From contig NZ_AOMB01000020.1 of NCBI RefSeq assembly GCF_000336675.1, forward strand, positions 44,356 through 108,355: 64,000 nucleotides of DNA, read 5' to 3'. Source of the DNA: Halococcus hamelinensis 100A6 (GTDB lineage Archaea > Halobacteriota > Halobacteria > Halobacteriales > Halococcaceae). The position numbers and the translations under genes are program-made. The notes under the pieces were generated by a model. It was not told where the DNA came from and made no database searches. It saw nothing but the letters and a program-made list of their open reading frames with translations. Positions 51,241-60,101 of this stretch are shown here, piece after piece (positions within the stretch are counted from its first letter, which is position 1; every line of letters starts with the position of its first letter).

Positions 51241-51778
51241 CTCGTGGGCGGGGCGGCGTGTCGTCGGGACTCGCGTCCTCGTCGAAGATCACGAGGGCGT
51301 AGTCCTCCCAGCGGCGGACGGGCTCGATGACCCCCTCGCGGTCGGCCCCGGTAATCCCGTGGACGTAGAGGGTGTTCGCCTCCTCGTCGTAGTCCATCGT
51401 GAGCGTCCCCGGGGTCAGGGTGATCGAGTTCGCGATCGTCGTCACCGCGGCGTCGGTCTCGACCCGGAGCGGGATCGCCACCACGTCGGGGTCGATCGGC
51501 ATCGACGGCGAGAGCACCCGATAGACCACGTCGAGGTTCGCCGCGATGAGCTCCTTGACGAACAGCGCGAGGTACGCGATCGCGGCCGGGAGCACACGGA
51601 CGGTACTCGCGAACGCGAACTCCTCGGCGTAGAACCGCCGGAAGACGAACGCGATCGGCAGCCCGATCCCGAGCCCGATGACGAACTCGCCGAGGACGTA
51701 GTCCACGCCGAGTTCGACGCCCCGGACGAACAGCCAGAGCACGGCGAGCGTGACGCCGACGACGGGCCAGCGCTTCAT
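51221..51778 (-). CDS. mnhE: Monovalent cation/H+ antiporter subunit MnhE/MrpE
   Basis: A protein of 185 residues. Two or three membrane helices occupy the N-terminal 75 residues. The MnhE soluble part follows, with the conserved VETDAAVTTIANSITLTPGTLTMD stretch near residue 105-130 and a YVHGI strand. The tail is disordered and Arg/Asp/Pro-rich. It overlaps mnhD by four bases. MrpE stabilises the complex and is needed for full antiport in bacteria. Confidence 0.93.
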   Translation of the reverse strand: MKRWPVVGVTLAVLWLFVRGVELGVDYVLGEFVIGLGIGLPIAFVFRRFYAEEFAFASTVRVLPAAIAYLALFVKELIAANLDVVYRVLSPSMPIDPDVVAIPLRVETDAAVTTIANSITLTPGTLTMDYDEEANTLYVHGITGADREGVIEPVRRWEDYALVIFDEDASPDDTPPRPRGGSRGD

Positions 51779-53358
51779 CCGCCACCCCCGAACACCGCGC
51801 CGACGTACTGGCCACGGGCGAGGGTGGCGTCGGCGGCGGCGTTCGCCGCGCGCCAGACCGGGTCGAAGCCGACCCCGACGACGACCAGCGACGCCGCGAG
51901 CACCACCACGACGCCCACCAGCACCGACGAGTAGCTCCCGTGGTCGACGGGGGCGGTCGTCGCACCCCAGAAGCCACGGTTCCAGGCGCGCGTGAAGTAG
52001 GCCACCGTGAGTATCGCGCCGACCACCGAGAGCGCGAGCGCGAACGTCGCACCCGGCTCGCCGGCCGCGCCGGCGTGGGCGGTGGCCTGGAAGACGAGGA
52101 ACTTGCCGAAGAAACCGATCAACGGCGGGATGCCGATGAGCGAGAGCATCCCAACCAGGACCGCGATGGCGAGCATCGGGGTGCGTTTCGCGAGGCCGCC
52201 GAGTTCGGCGAAGCGTACCGTCCCGACCGCGTCGCCGACCGTGCCGCTCGCGAGGAACAGCATGGCCTTCGCGAGTGCGTGGTTGAGCGCGTAGACCAGC
52301 GCGGCGGCGATGCCGAGCGCCCTGAGGCTCGGGACGGTGGCGGCGACCGCGAGCGGGAGCACGACGAACCCGATCTGGCCGATGCTCGAGTAGGCGAGTA
52401 CGCCGTCGAAGTCGTCACGGCTCACCGCGGCGATCCCCCCGAAGAGGATGCTCGCGGCCGCCACCGCGAAGAGGACGGGCCCGAAGAAGGAGAGATAGGA
52501 GTTCCCGACGAAGCCGGGAAGCCCGAGGCCGTCGGGGAGGCGCGCGGCGGCGAAGACGGTGAAGTAGAGCCGGATCACCGCGTAGATGCCGACCTTCTTG
52601 ACCACGCCCGCGAGCATCGCCGCGATCGGGGCGGGCGCGGCGCGGTAGGCCGCCGGCACCCAGAACTGGAAGGGCACCACGCCGATCTTGAGCGCGAACA
52701 CACAGAAGAGCAACACGGTGATCCCGAGCACGGGGACGGGGTCGACGCCGTACTGGGCGGGGTTGGCGAGCCGACGCGCCATGTCGGCCATGTTGAGGGT
52801 GCCGACCGTGGCGTAGAGGCCGCCGATGGCGACCAGCATCAGCGCGCTCCCGAGGAGGTTGAGCACGGTGTAGGTCAGCCCGGCACGGGTGTGTTCCGGC
52901 CCCGAGTAGAACACCACGAGGACGTAGCTCGACAGCAACAGGACCTCGAACCAGACGAAGAGGTTGAAGATATCGCCCGTGAGGAACGCGCCGGTGACGC
53001 CGACCACGAGGAGGTGATAGAGCGGGTGATACGAGACCCGCTGGGCGTGCTCGCTCATGAAGCCGACCGAGAAGACCACCGCCGCCAGCGAGACGACGGC
53101 GGTGATGACGAGCATGAAGGCCGAGAGCGCGTCCGCGACGAGCGTGATGCCGAAGGGCGCGCGCCACGCCGAGAGCTGGTAGGTCAGGATCGACCGACTG
53201 GCGACCTGCTCGACGAGCACGGCGACGCTCGCGAGGTAGGCGAGCGCGCCCGCGAGGCTGACGGCGGTGCGGGCGCGCGGGAAGCGCCGGACGAACAGCG
53301 AGACGACCGCCGTGACGAGCGCGACCAGCAGCGGCGCGATCACGACCTGGGTCGCCAT
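51775..53358 (-). CDS. mnhD: Monovalent cation/H+ antiporter subunit MnhD/MrpD (complex I-like)
   Basis: A protein of 527 residues with about 14 membrane helices, homologous to NuoM/NuoN proton-pumping subunits. Recognisable segments include the conserved glutamate in LFVWFEVLLLSSYVLV near residue 131-146 and a lysine/histidine-rich core. Examples are GVVPFQFWVPAAYRAAPAPIAAMLAGVVKKVGIY near 227-260 and ALNHALAKAMLFLASG near 357. It forms one of the two ion-translocating antiporter modules. It directly abuts mnhC. Confidence 0.94.
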   Translation of the reverse strand: MATQVVIAPLLVALVTAVVSLFVRRFPRARTAVSLAGALAYLASVAVLVEQVASRSILTYQLSAWRAPFGITLVADALSAFMLVITAVVSLAAVVFSVGFMSEHAQRVSYHPLYHLLVVGVTGAFLTGDIFNLFVWFEVLLLSSYVLVVFYSGPEHTRAGLTYTVLNLLGSALMLVAIGGLYATVGTLNMADMARRLANPAQYGVDPVPVLGITVLLFCVFALKIGVVPFQFWVPAAYRAAPAPIAAMLAGVVKKVGIYAVIRLYFTVFAAARLPDGLGLPGFVGNSYLSFFGPVLFAVAAASILFGGIAAVSRDDFDGVLAYSSIGQIGFVVLPLAVAATVPSLRALGIAAALVYALNHALAKAMLFLASGTVGDAVGTVRFAELGGLAKRTPMLAIAVLVGMLSLIGIPPLIGFFGKFLVFQATAHAGAAGEPGATFALALSVVGAILTVAYFTRAWNRGFWGATTAPVDHGSYSSVLVGVVVVLAASLVVVGVGFDPVWRAANAAADATLARGQYVGAVFGGGG

Positions 53359-53712
53359 TCAGACCTCACCCCCCGTCTCGCCGAGTTTCTGGAGGTCGAT
53401 CGTGCCGTGCTCCTCGTAGATCCGGTAGGTCAGCACGAGCGCGAACGCGGTGGTACCGAAACTGATCACGATGGCGGTGAGCACCAGCGCCTGCACCAGC
53501 GGGTCGGTGACGGTGTCCGGGTTCTCGACGGCGTGGCCCGAGATGATCGGCGCGACGCCCGAGAGCCCGCCCATCGTGATGAGGTAGACGTTCGCGGCCT
53601 GGGAGTAGATCACCACGCCCCAGACCACCCGGAGGATGTCGCGCCGGAGCACGAGGAAGGTGCCGAACGCGAACAGGAGCCCGAGGACGACCGCGAGCAC
53701 GAACTGGGTCAC
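53359..53712 (-). CDS. mnhC: Monovalent cation/H+ antiporter subunit MnhC/MrpC (NuoK-like)
   Basis: A protein of 117 residues with three membrane helices, homologous to NuoK. GTFLVLRRDILRVVWGVVIYSQAANVYLI (about 17-45) is the family core with the conserved N-terminal glutamine/asparagine residues. DPLVQALVLTAIVISFGTTAF near 70-90 carries the NuoK-type D-P-L-x-Q-A-L motif. It overlaps mnhB by four bases and ends one base before mnhD begins. Confidence 0.94.
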   Translation of the reverse strand: MTQFVLAVVLGLLFAFGTFLVLRRDILRVVWGVVIYSQAANVYLITMGGLSGVAPIISGHAVENPDTVTDPLVQALVLTAIVISFGTTAFALVLTYRIYEEHGTIDLQKLGETGGEV

Positions 53713-54182
53713 TCCGCACCCACCACCGTGAGCACCGTGAGCAGCGCGCCGACGACCACGAGATAGACCCCCAGGTCGAAGACGAACGCGCTCGCGAGTT
53801 CGAGTTCGTGGTAGACCGGGAGGTCGTGGAGGAAGACGACCGTCTGGGTGAGGAAGGGGAGCCCGAACGCCATCGCGACGAGGCCGCTCCCGACGGCGAG
53901 CGCGAGGCCGAGCGCGAAGACGAGGCTGTTGTCGGTGACGATCGTGAGGGCGGCGGCGCGGGTGTCGTCCATGTCACGACCGAGGATCTCGTCCTCGATG
54001 TAGTCGAAGCCGAAGATGATCATGAGGAGGGCGAAGGCCACCGCGGTGAGCACGCCCGCGATGAACCCGCCGCCCGGCCGGTTGTGGCCCTGGAGGAGGA
54101 GCGCGAACGCCGTCAGCAGTATCAACGGGAAGACGATCCGGCTGACGGTCCGGGCGATCACGGTGGCGTCGCGGGCGCTCAC
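53709..54182 (-). CDS. mnhB: Monovalent cation/H+ antiporter subunit MnhB/MrpB
   Basis: A protein of 157 residues with four membrane helices. The family core GHNRPGGGFIAGVLTAVAFALLMIIFG (about 28-54) and the later LPFLTQTVVFLHDLPVYHELELASAFVFDLGVYLVVVG segment (about 108-145) are both typical MnhB. It overlaps mnhA and mnhC by four bases each, a tight translational chain. Confidence 0.94.
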   Translation of the reverse strand: MSARDATVIARTVSRIVFPLILLTAFALLLQGHNRPGGGFIAGVLTAVAFALLMIIFGFDYIEDEILGRDMDDTRAAALTIVTDNSLVFALGLALAVGSGLVAMAFGLPFLTQTVVFLHDLPVYHELELASAFVFDLGVYLVVVGALLTVLTVVGAE

Positions 54183-56638
54183 GACGACTCACCCCGGCCC
54201 CGCATCGCGATCAGGGTGATGACGGAGACCGCCGCCATCGCGACCACCGATATCTCGCCCAACGTATCGAAGGCTCTGAAGTCGACGAGGATCACGTTGA
54301 CGATGTTCCCGCCACCGCCGCCCTCGGGCAACGGCGCGGTCTCGACGAAGAAGCCCGCGATCGTATCGGGGCTCGGCGCGGTCGCCACCAGCACCGTGAG
54401 ACAGACCGTGAGCCCGACGCCGGCGGCGAGCACCGCGTCGCGAACCACGTTGCTCCGGCTCGCCTCGCCGTAGAACGCCGGGAGCTTGTCGAGCACCAGC
54501 AAGAAGATCACCAGCACGAGGGTCTCGACCACCAGCTGAGTGAGCGCGAGGTCCGGCGCGCTCGCGAGCACGAAAAAGAGCGCCACCATGAACCCGAGGA
54601 TCGAGAGCGTGAGTACGCCCGCGACGTGCGAGGGGGCGATGCCGATCGCCGCCGCCGCGAGCACCGCCACCGCGAGGATGACCACCACGGGAGCCGTGAT
54701 CGAGAGGCCGGTGAAGGCGGGGAGCGAAACCCCGGCCGCAGCGTAGCCCGTGAGCACGAGGACGACCGTCGACCCGAGCAACCACACCGCGGCGGTTCTG
54801 AACCGTCCCGTCTGGAGCCGCGGGAGCGAGACCGCGCTCGCGTGTTCGAGCCCGACGACCGCACCGTCGTACCACCACGTCGCGGTCGCCGGCCCGCGCG
54901 AGAGCCATCGGACCCCGTCGTGGAGCCGGTCGTAGAACGGCGAGAGGGCGATCCCCGCGGCGATGGTGACCGCGCTCATCGCGACCGCGGGCGAGAGGTA
55001 GGTCGGGAGGTAGACGCTCATCGAGTGGGCCTCGCCCGCGACGGTGCTCGCGAAGGCCGACTGGACGATGGCGTCGACGGCGAGCTGGGGGTCGATCCCG
55101 ACGACCATCGCGAGCCCGGCGAGGACGGCCGGCGGCGCGACCAGCGCGTACGACGGGGAGTGGACCTCACCGAGCGAATCGGGCTTCGCGCCCATGAACA
55201 GCCAGAGGAAACGGATCGAGTAGAGGAAGGTGAAGACGCTGCCGACGACGGCGACGACGGGGAAGGTCCACGCGAGTCCGCCGAGTTCGTGGGCGGTCTC
55301 GTAGGCCGCCTCGAAGAGGAGCTCTTTGGAGTAGAAGCCGTTGAACGGCGGGACGCCGGCCATCCCGAGCGCCGCGATGGCGGTGATCACGCCGACGAGC
55401 GGAAGGTCGTGCCGGAGGCCGCCGAGCTCGTCGAGCGCGCGGGTTCCCGCCTCGTGGGCGATGATCCCGGCGACGAGGAAGAGGGTGGCCTTGAACAGCG
55501 CGTGGTTCAGGATGTGGAACGCGCCGGTCTCGGCCCCGAGCTGGTTCGTGAAGCCGAAACCGGCGGTGATCAGCCCGAGGTGGGAGGCCGTCGAGTAGGC
55601 GAGGAGTTCCTTGATGTCGGTCGCGCCGAGCGCGCGGATCGCGGTGACGGTCATGGTGAGGAGGCCGAGGCTCGCGAAGAGCACCATCCACTCCTCGCCG
55701 GTGAGGAGCGGGCGGGTCCGGCCGACGAGGAAGACGCCGGCCTTCACCATCGTCGCGGAGTGGAGGAAGGCCGAGACCGGTGTCGGAGCCTCCATCGCGC
55801 TCGGGAGCCAGAAGTGGAGCGGGACCTGAGCGGATTTGGCGGCCGCGCCGAGCGCGACGAGCCCGAGCACCGGGAGGAAGAGGCCGGTCTCCCGGAGGGC
55901 GGTCCGCATCGCGTCGGCGTTCGCGATCATCGAGTCCGGGCCGCCGATGAGGGTGAAGGTAGGCGTTCCGAAGGCGACCTCGGAGGCGTACGCGAGCAGG
56001 ATGAAGCCGACGAGCATGAAGAGCCCGCCCGAAACCGTGACGATGAGCGCCTGGCGCGCTGCGGACTGGGCGCTCTCGGAGTCGCGGTAGTGGCCGACGA
56101 GGCCGAAGGAGGTGATCGAGGTGAGTTCCCAGAAGACGAAGAGGGCGATCAAGTCCGACGCGAGCGCGACGCCGAGCATCGAGCCCATGAACGCGAGCAG
56201 GGTGGCGTAGTAGCGGGCTTTGCCGGGTTCGTCGTGCATGTAGCCCGCCGAGTAGGTGAAGATCAGGACGCCGACGCCGCTCGCGAGCAGCGAGATGAGG
56301 AGGGAGAGCCCATCGAGGTAGAGCGTGAGCGAGATCCCGAGCGTCGGGATCCACGGGAGGGTGACGGCTCCCTGCGCGCCGTACTGGCTCGCCACCAGCC
56401 CGAACGAGACCAGCGCGACGAGCGCGGCGAACCACGCCGTCCGCTCGCCGAGGGCACGGTGGACGAGCGGCACGAGGAGCGCGGCGAGGAACGGGAGCCC
56501 GAGTGCCGCGAACAGCGCCGTCGCGGCGGGGTCGGTCCCCGCCTGCGCCAGCGTGAATGCGATGCCACCGGATCCGGGACGCCCGACCACCGTCGGGACA
56601 CCACCGGCGACCGCCGTCGGGAGCGCCACGGAGAGCAC
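54179..56638 (-). CDS. mnhA: Monovalent cation/H+ antiporter subunit MnhA/MrpA
   Basis: A protein of 819 residues starting at GTG 56638. The first 500 residues or so form a NuoL-like antiporter module. It includes FVFWELTSITSFGLVGHYRD near 167 with the conserved Glu, KSAQVPLHFWLPSAMEAPTPVSAFLHSATMVKAG near 265-300, and HILNHALFKATLFLVAG near 375-391. A C-terminal part (about 600-819) matches the MbhD/DUF4040 and MbhE-type segments usually fused to MrpA. It is first in the A-to-G operon. A weak TATA-like GGTTAAGT lies about 25-32 bp upstream on the minus strand. Confidence 0.94.
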   Translation of the reverse strand: MLSVALPTAVAGGVPTVVGRPGSGGIAFTLAQAGTDPAATALFAALGLPFLAALLVPLVHRALGERTAWFAALVALVSFGLVASQYGAQGAVTLPWIPTLGISLTLYLDGLSLLISLLASGVGVLIFTYSAGYMHDEPGKARYYATLLAFMGSMLGVALASDLIALFVFWELTSITSFGLVGHYRDSESAQSAARQALIVTVSGGLFMLVGFILLAYASEVAFGTPTFTLIGGPDSMIANADAMRTALRETGLFLPVLGLVALGAAAKSAQVPLHFWLPSAMEAPTPVSAFLHSATMVKAGVFLVGRTRPLLTGEEWMVLFASLGLLTMTVTAIRALGATDIKELLAYSTASHLGLITAGFGFTNQLGAETGAFHILNHALFKATLFLVAGIIAHEAGTRALDELGGLRHDLPLVGVITAIAALGMAGVPPFNGFYSKELLFEAAYETAHELGGLAWTFPVVAVVGSVFTFLYSIRFLWLFMGAKPDSLGEVHSPSYALVAPPAVLAGLAMVVGIDPQLAVDAIVQSAFASTVAGEAHSMSVYLPTYLSPAVAMSAVTIAAGIALSPFYDRLHDGVRWLSRGPATATWWYDGAVVGLEHASAVSLPRLQTGRFRTAAVWLLGSTVVLVLTGYAAAGVSLPAFTGLSITAPVVVILAVAVLAAAAIGIAPSHVAGVLTLSILGFMVALFFVLASAPDLALTQLVVETLVLVIFLLVLDKLPAFYGEASRSNVVRDAVLAAGVGLTVCLTVLVATAPSPDTIAGFFVETAPLPEGGGGGNIVNVILVDFRAFDTLGEISVVAMAAVSVITLIAMRGRGESS

Positions 56639-56902
56639 GTTAGTAATCGCTTTGCCCCCGACTTAACCGTTCTCAAAATCCTCGCGGAGGCGGGTCCATG
56701 GGCGACGGGTCGGTTCGACGTCCGCGCTCGATGAATCAAGGGGATCGTTCGCCGAAGCGAGGCGTATCATCGAGCTACGTTCTGAACGTTTATACCGGAT
56801 GACGGGGCCACCGACGGCAACGCACCGGCCGGGGGCCGGAGCGCGGTCGTGGCGTGCGCTCGTCGACCCCCGTCGCTGGTGGGTTTACGACAACACGTGA
56901 AT

Positions 56903-57295
56903 ATGAAGGGAACACACAAACGGTTCGGCGAAGCGAAGCGCGGGGTCAGCCCGGTGATCGGCGTCGTGTTGATGGTCGCGGTCGTGGTGATACTCGCGGC
57001 CGTCATCGGGGCGTTCGTGCTGGGGCTCGGCGGCGAGCAGCAGACGACGCCACAGGCGAGTTTCAGCGTCCAGGACGGAACGCTGGTCATGAGCGGGGGC
57101 GATACACTCGACGGCGAGACCATCGCCATCGAGGGCGACGGCGTCGCCTCCTCCAGCGCCACCGGCGAGATCACGGCCGGCACCGAAGTCGCCGAACTGA
57201 GCGACACGGGCGCGGTGAGAGTGATCTACACCGGCAACGGGCAGTCCTCGGTCATCTGGCGGACCACCCTCGACGGCGGCGGTGGCGGCGAGTAA
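56903..57295 (+). CDS. Type IV pilin N-terminal domain protein (archaellin/pilin-like)
   Basis: A protein of 130 residues with a class III signal peptide: a short basic leader ending in KRGVSPVIG near residue 13-21, then the hydrophobic helix VVLMVAVVVILAAVIGAFVLGL. PibD-type peptidase would cut after the Gly or Arg before the hydrophobic stretch. A beta-rich globular part of about 85 residues follows, ending in Gly-Gly-Gly-Glu. ATG 56903 is chosen because the leader has normal length from there; GTG 56897 is possible. It is probably a minor pilin of an adhesion pilus. No assembly ATPase gene is adjacent. Confidence 0.88.
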   Translation: MKGTHKRFGEAKRGVSPVIGVVLMVAVVVILAAVIGAFVLGLGGEQQTTPQASFSVQDGTLVMSGGDTLDGETIAIEGDGVASSSATGEITAGTEVAELSDTGAVRVIYTGNGQSSVIWRTTLDGGGGGE

Positions 57296-57346
57296 CGGAC
57301 CGACCACGACGGCTCGTCGCCCGTCGACTCACCGTCACCGCGGCGC

Positions 57347-58009
57347 TCACCGTCCCATCCGACCGATGATCAGCGCGTTCTCGATCAGGGTCTTGTGGCC
57401 GCGGTGGAGACGTTCGGAGAGCGCCTGGTGGGTGATGCCGAGGTCGTCGGCGAGTTCGTCGAGGGTCGCCTGCTGTGGGATGTCGAAGTAGCCCGCCTCG
57501 ACGGCCGCGACCAGGGTCTCGTGCTGGGTCTCGGTGAGCCCGTACTCGTCACGGTGTTCGCCGTCGAGTTCGTGGATCCGGTTGACCGTGAGCGTGAGCT
57601 CCTCCTCGGTACAGTAGTCGTAGGTCGCCGAGAGCGAGTCGCGGTCGGGAAACAGGATCCGGAGCTCCCACACGTCGTTGCGGCCGCTGGCGTTCAGGAC
57701 CGTGGCCCCCTGTTCGAGCAGAACGTGGAGCACCACCCGGATGTCGGTGACCCACTCCATCCGGTAGAACCACTCCCCGTCGTAGGCGGCGAGTCGGGTC
57801 ACGTTGTCGACGCTCGGGTCGTCGGCCATCGTCTCGTCGAGGGTTTCCCGGTCGATACGCTCGCTGGTGGCCCAGACGAACGGCATCACACGGTCGGTCT
57901 CGTGAGCGACCATGCGTTCGATCTCGAACTCGACGTCCGGGTGGGCTTCGAGCGTCTCGTGGAGGGCGAACTCCGAGCCCGGAAGACTGACTTCGGCGAT
58001 CGTGCTCAT
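57347..58009 (-). CDS. Bat-type helix-turn-helix (HTH_10) transcriptional regulator
   Basis: A protein of 220 residues. The N-terminal 150 residues are the GAF/bacterio-opsin activator-like sensor fold found in haloarchaeal regulators. The C-terminus is the HTH_10 domain: YGLTETQHETLVAAVEAGYFDIPQQATLDELADDLGITHQALSERLHRGHKTLI (about 155-208). Members resemble Bat, the regulator of bacteriorhodopsin and other stress genes. The ligand is unknown. It is convergent with the pilin gene, with a TATA-like box 26-31 bp upstream of its start. Confidence 0.92.
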   Translation of the reverse strand: MSTIAEVSLPGSEFALHETLEAHPDVEFEIERMVAHETDRVMPFVWATSERIDRETLDETMADDPSVDNVTRLAAYDGEWFYRMEWVTDIRVVLHVLLEQGATVLNASGRNDVWELRILFPDRDSLSATYDYCTEEELTLTVNRIHELDGEHRDEYGLTETQHETLVAAVEAGYFDIPQQATLDELADDLGITHQALSERLHRGHKTLIENALIIGRMGR

Positions 58010-58034
58010 CGGCGTCGGCTACTCCAGCCCACTG

Positions 58035-58040
58035 TATAAT
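58035..58040 (-). promoter_or_regulatory. TATA box for the Bat-type regulator
   Basis: On the minus strand this is ATTATA (within ATTATACAG), 26-31 bp upstream of ATG 58009. Confidence 0.6.
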
Positions 58041-58123
58041 CCTCGTGGTGCGAAAGTGGGCCGTCGGTGGGGATCGACGTCGACCGGGTCGTTTTTCGAC
58101 CGAGCGCGCGAACACGGAGCCGA

Positions 58124-58540
58124 ATGGAGCCGTCCCAGCGTCTCGCCCACAACCTCGTCGCCGAGTCGAAGGCGTACGGCTACACGCTGGCGATCTGGGG
58201 GGCGGGTGCGCTGTTGATCCACGAGTTCGGCACGCCCGACGCCCTCGAGGTCGGCCTCTACATCGGCGGTGCGCTCGCCGCCATCGCCGTGCTGACGGCG
58301 GTGGCGTTCGGCGGCGTGCTCACCGAACACGAGCGCGACGGCCAGCGGGTCGTGGCGGCCTCGATGGTCCACATCCTCGCCACCGGCGGCAATCTCGCCG
58401 TGAGCTACGCCCTGGTCGTGCTCGTCGAACGCATCGGGCTCCCCGAACCCGTCCCGTTCGTGCTCGTCGGCTTCCAGACCACGTGTCTCTACAACGTCTT
58501 CCTCCTGTTCGAACACGCCGTGGTCGAGGTCTTCGAGTAA
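58124..58540 (+). CDS. Four-helix membrane protein of unknown function
   Basis: A protein of 138 residues starting at ATG 58124; upstream codons are Arg-rich and unlike the family. Four hydrophobic helices (about 15-30, 40-60, 75-97 and 105-130) are separated by short charged loops, with a conserved-looking HEFGTPD loop and an ELVAES-type amphipathic start. No motif is diagnostic. It is divergent from the Bat-like regulator gene, which may control it from the 114-bp gap. Confidence 0.65.
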   Translation: MEPSQRLAHNLVAESKAYGYTLAIWGAGALLIHEFGTPDALEVGLYIGGALAAIAVLTAVAFGGVLTEHERDGQRVVAASMVHILATGGNLAVSYALVVLVERIGLPEPVPFVLVGFQTTCLYNVFLLFEHAVVEVFE

Positions 58541-58562
58541 CGCGCCCGCAGCAGCTACCACC

Positions 58563-59144
58563 TCAGCCGGCGTGTTCCTTCGCGGTGGTGTAGGCCTCCC
58601 GGACCCGGCGGAACTCGTCGCGGTCGCCGCCGTGGTCGGGGTGGACCTCCTTCACCTTCTCCCGATAGGCCGCTCTGACGTCCGCGAGGCTCGCTCCGAC
58701 CGGAAGCCCCAGCACGGCGAAGGCGGCGGTCGTGGGGTCGTCGACCGGTCCATCGAGCGCGGGGACGTCGAAGGGAAGGCGCGCGCCGAGGTGGGAACCG
58801 GGGAGTTCGTGTTCGACGAGCACGGCGGTGGTCGGCGTTCGTTGGAGCCGGTAGTACGTCCGGGGGTCGAACGTCACCGCGACGTCGTGGTCGGGGAAGT
58901 AGAAGGCGACCTGCAGGCCGTCGAGCGAGTGGTCCTCGACGAACGGCTGGTCGACGGCCCCGAGATAGGTGCGGATCTCGCGGCGGCGCTTCTCCTCGCC
59001 GCTCACGCGCCGTGAGCGGTTCGGCGGGTCGGGGAACAGCCGCGCGCCGGCGACGAACACGCAGGCCACCGCGACGAACGCCGCGACGCCGAGGCCGGCG
59101 GTGACGACCCACTCGGGCTGGGAGCCGACCACCTCGTGAAACAC
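58563..59144 (-). CDS. Membrane-anchored J-domain protein
   Basis: A protein of 193 residues starting at GTG 59144. One membrane helix (about 12-35) is followed by a soluble domain of about 90 residues with mixed strands. A C-terminal J-domain (about 135-190) then follows: AFAVLGLPVGASLADVRAAYREKVKEVHPDHGGDRDEF, with the invariant HPD motif near 166-168. J-domains activate Hsp70/DnaK ATPase, so this protein may recruit DnaK to the membrane. It lacks the G/F and zinc regions of DnaJ. Confidence 0.88.
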   Translation of the reverse strand: MFHEVVGSQPEWVVTAGLGVAAFVAVACVFVAGARLFPDPPNRSRRVSGEEKRRREIRTYLGAVDQPFVEDHSLDGLQVAFYFPDHDVAVTFDPRTYYRLQRTPTTAVLVEHELPGSHLGARLPFDVPALDGPVDDPTTAAFAVLGLPVGASLADVRAAYREKVKEVHPDHGGDRDEFRRVREAYTTAKEHAG

Positions 59145-59264
59145 GCGGTCGATAGCCGACGGCGGCTAATAAGCCCCCCGCCGGTCGATCCCGGCACTGT
59201 TGTGGGCTCCGTATGGGGTCGTATCACAACGGCTTTGTGCGCTATCGGTCGTAGTGGTCTCCCA

Positions 59265-60101
59265 ATGGTCCCCGCGGTTCCACCGGCGATGGCGTACACG
59301 CTGCTCGTCGCCACCGGGTCGATCCTCGCGCTCGTCGGCTGTGCGGCGGTGTTCCTCCCCGACCACCGGCCGGTCGCCTTCGCGAAGGAGCTCGTGCGTA
59401 CCGACTGGAAGTACCTCGGCGTCGCGTGGCTCGTGACGGCGGGAGTCAACGAAGTCGCCCACCAGTTCCACGCCCCGGGGACGTTCACGTGGGTCATCTA
59501 CGAGGTCGAAGGCTCGCTGGTCGCGAACGTCCAGACGATCGCGAACCCGGTGCTCACGGTGTTCTTCGTCGCGATATATCTCATCGGCCTCCCGACCATC
59601 GTGCTCTTCACCTACTTCAAGGTGAAGGCCCACGACGAGCACGAGTCCAGACGCTACGCCCTCGGTTACCTCACGCTCGTCTCGCTCGCGGTGCCGTTCT
59701 TCATCTTCGTGCCGGTCGGCATCCCGTCGCTCTACACCCCCGCCGAGGTCAGACCGCTCGCGTTCGGGGTCAGCCCGGTCATCACCGCGGGGATGTTCGC
59801 CACCGACACGATGGTGAAGGCGCTCCCGAGCCTCCACACCGGGCTCGCCGCGCTCGCGGTGCTCTACGCCAGAAAGGCGAGCCGGCGCTACACCGTCTTC
59901 GCCACCGGGCTCGCCGCGACCGTCGTGTTCTCGACGTTCTACCTCGGCATCCACTGGTTCGTCGACGCCGCGTTCGCGCTCGTGCTCGTCGGCGTCGCCT
60001 ACGTCATCTCCCGGCGGGTCGACCCCGAACGCGTGCTGCCGGTGCCCGACGTCTTCGGGCTCCGTCCGAAGGTGTTGAGCCCCGACCGCGAGACGGAGTG
60101 A
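59265..60101 (+). CDS. PAP2 family membrane phosphatase
   Basis: A protein of 278 residues starting at ATG 59265, with six or seven membrane helices. The PAP2 phosphatase motifs near the C-terminal half are KALPSLHTG near residue 188-196 and STFYLGIHWFVDA near 227-239, with the two catalytic histidines. The classical first motif K-x6-R-P is not obvious, as in the Aur1/IPC-synthase-like group. The enzyme would act on a lipid phosphate or phosphoryl transfer at the outer membrane face. It is convergent with gatE, with no gap. Confidence 0.85.
   Translation: MVPAVPPAMAYTLLVATGSILALVGCAAVFLPDHRPVAFAKELVRTDWKYLGVAWLVTAGVNEVAHQFHAPGTFTWVIYEVEGSLVANVQTIANPVLTVFFVAIYLIGLPTIVLFTYFKVKAHDEHESRRYALGYLTLVSLAVPFFIFVPVGIPSLYTPAEVRPLAFGVSPVITAGMFATDTMVKALPSLHTGLAALAVLYARKASRRYTVFATGLAATVVFSTFYLGIHWFVDAAFALVLVGVAYVISRRVDPERVLPVPDVFGLRPKVLSPDRETE

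Noticed and set aside
51940..53766. Plus-strand frame of 608 codons across mnhD-mnhC
   Set aside because: It is composed nearly entirely of charged residues and is antisense to conserved membrane subunits, so it is a shadow.
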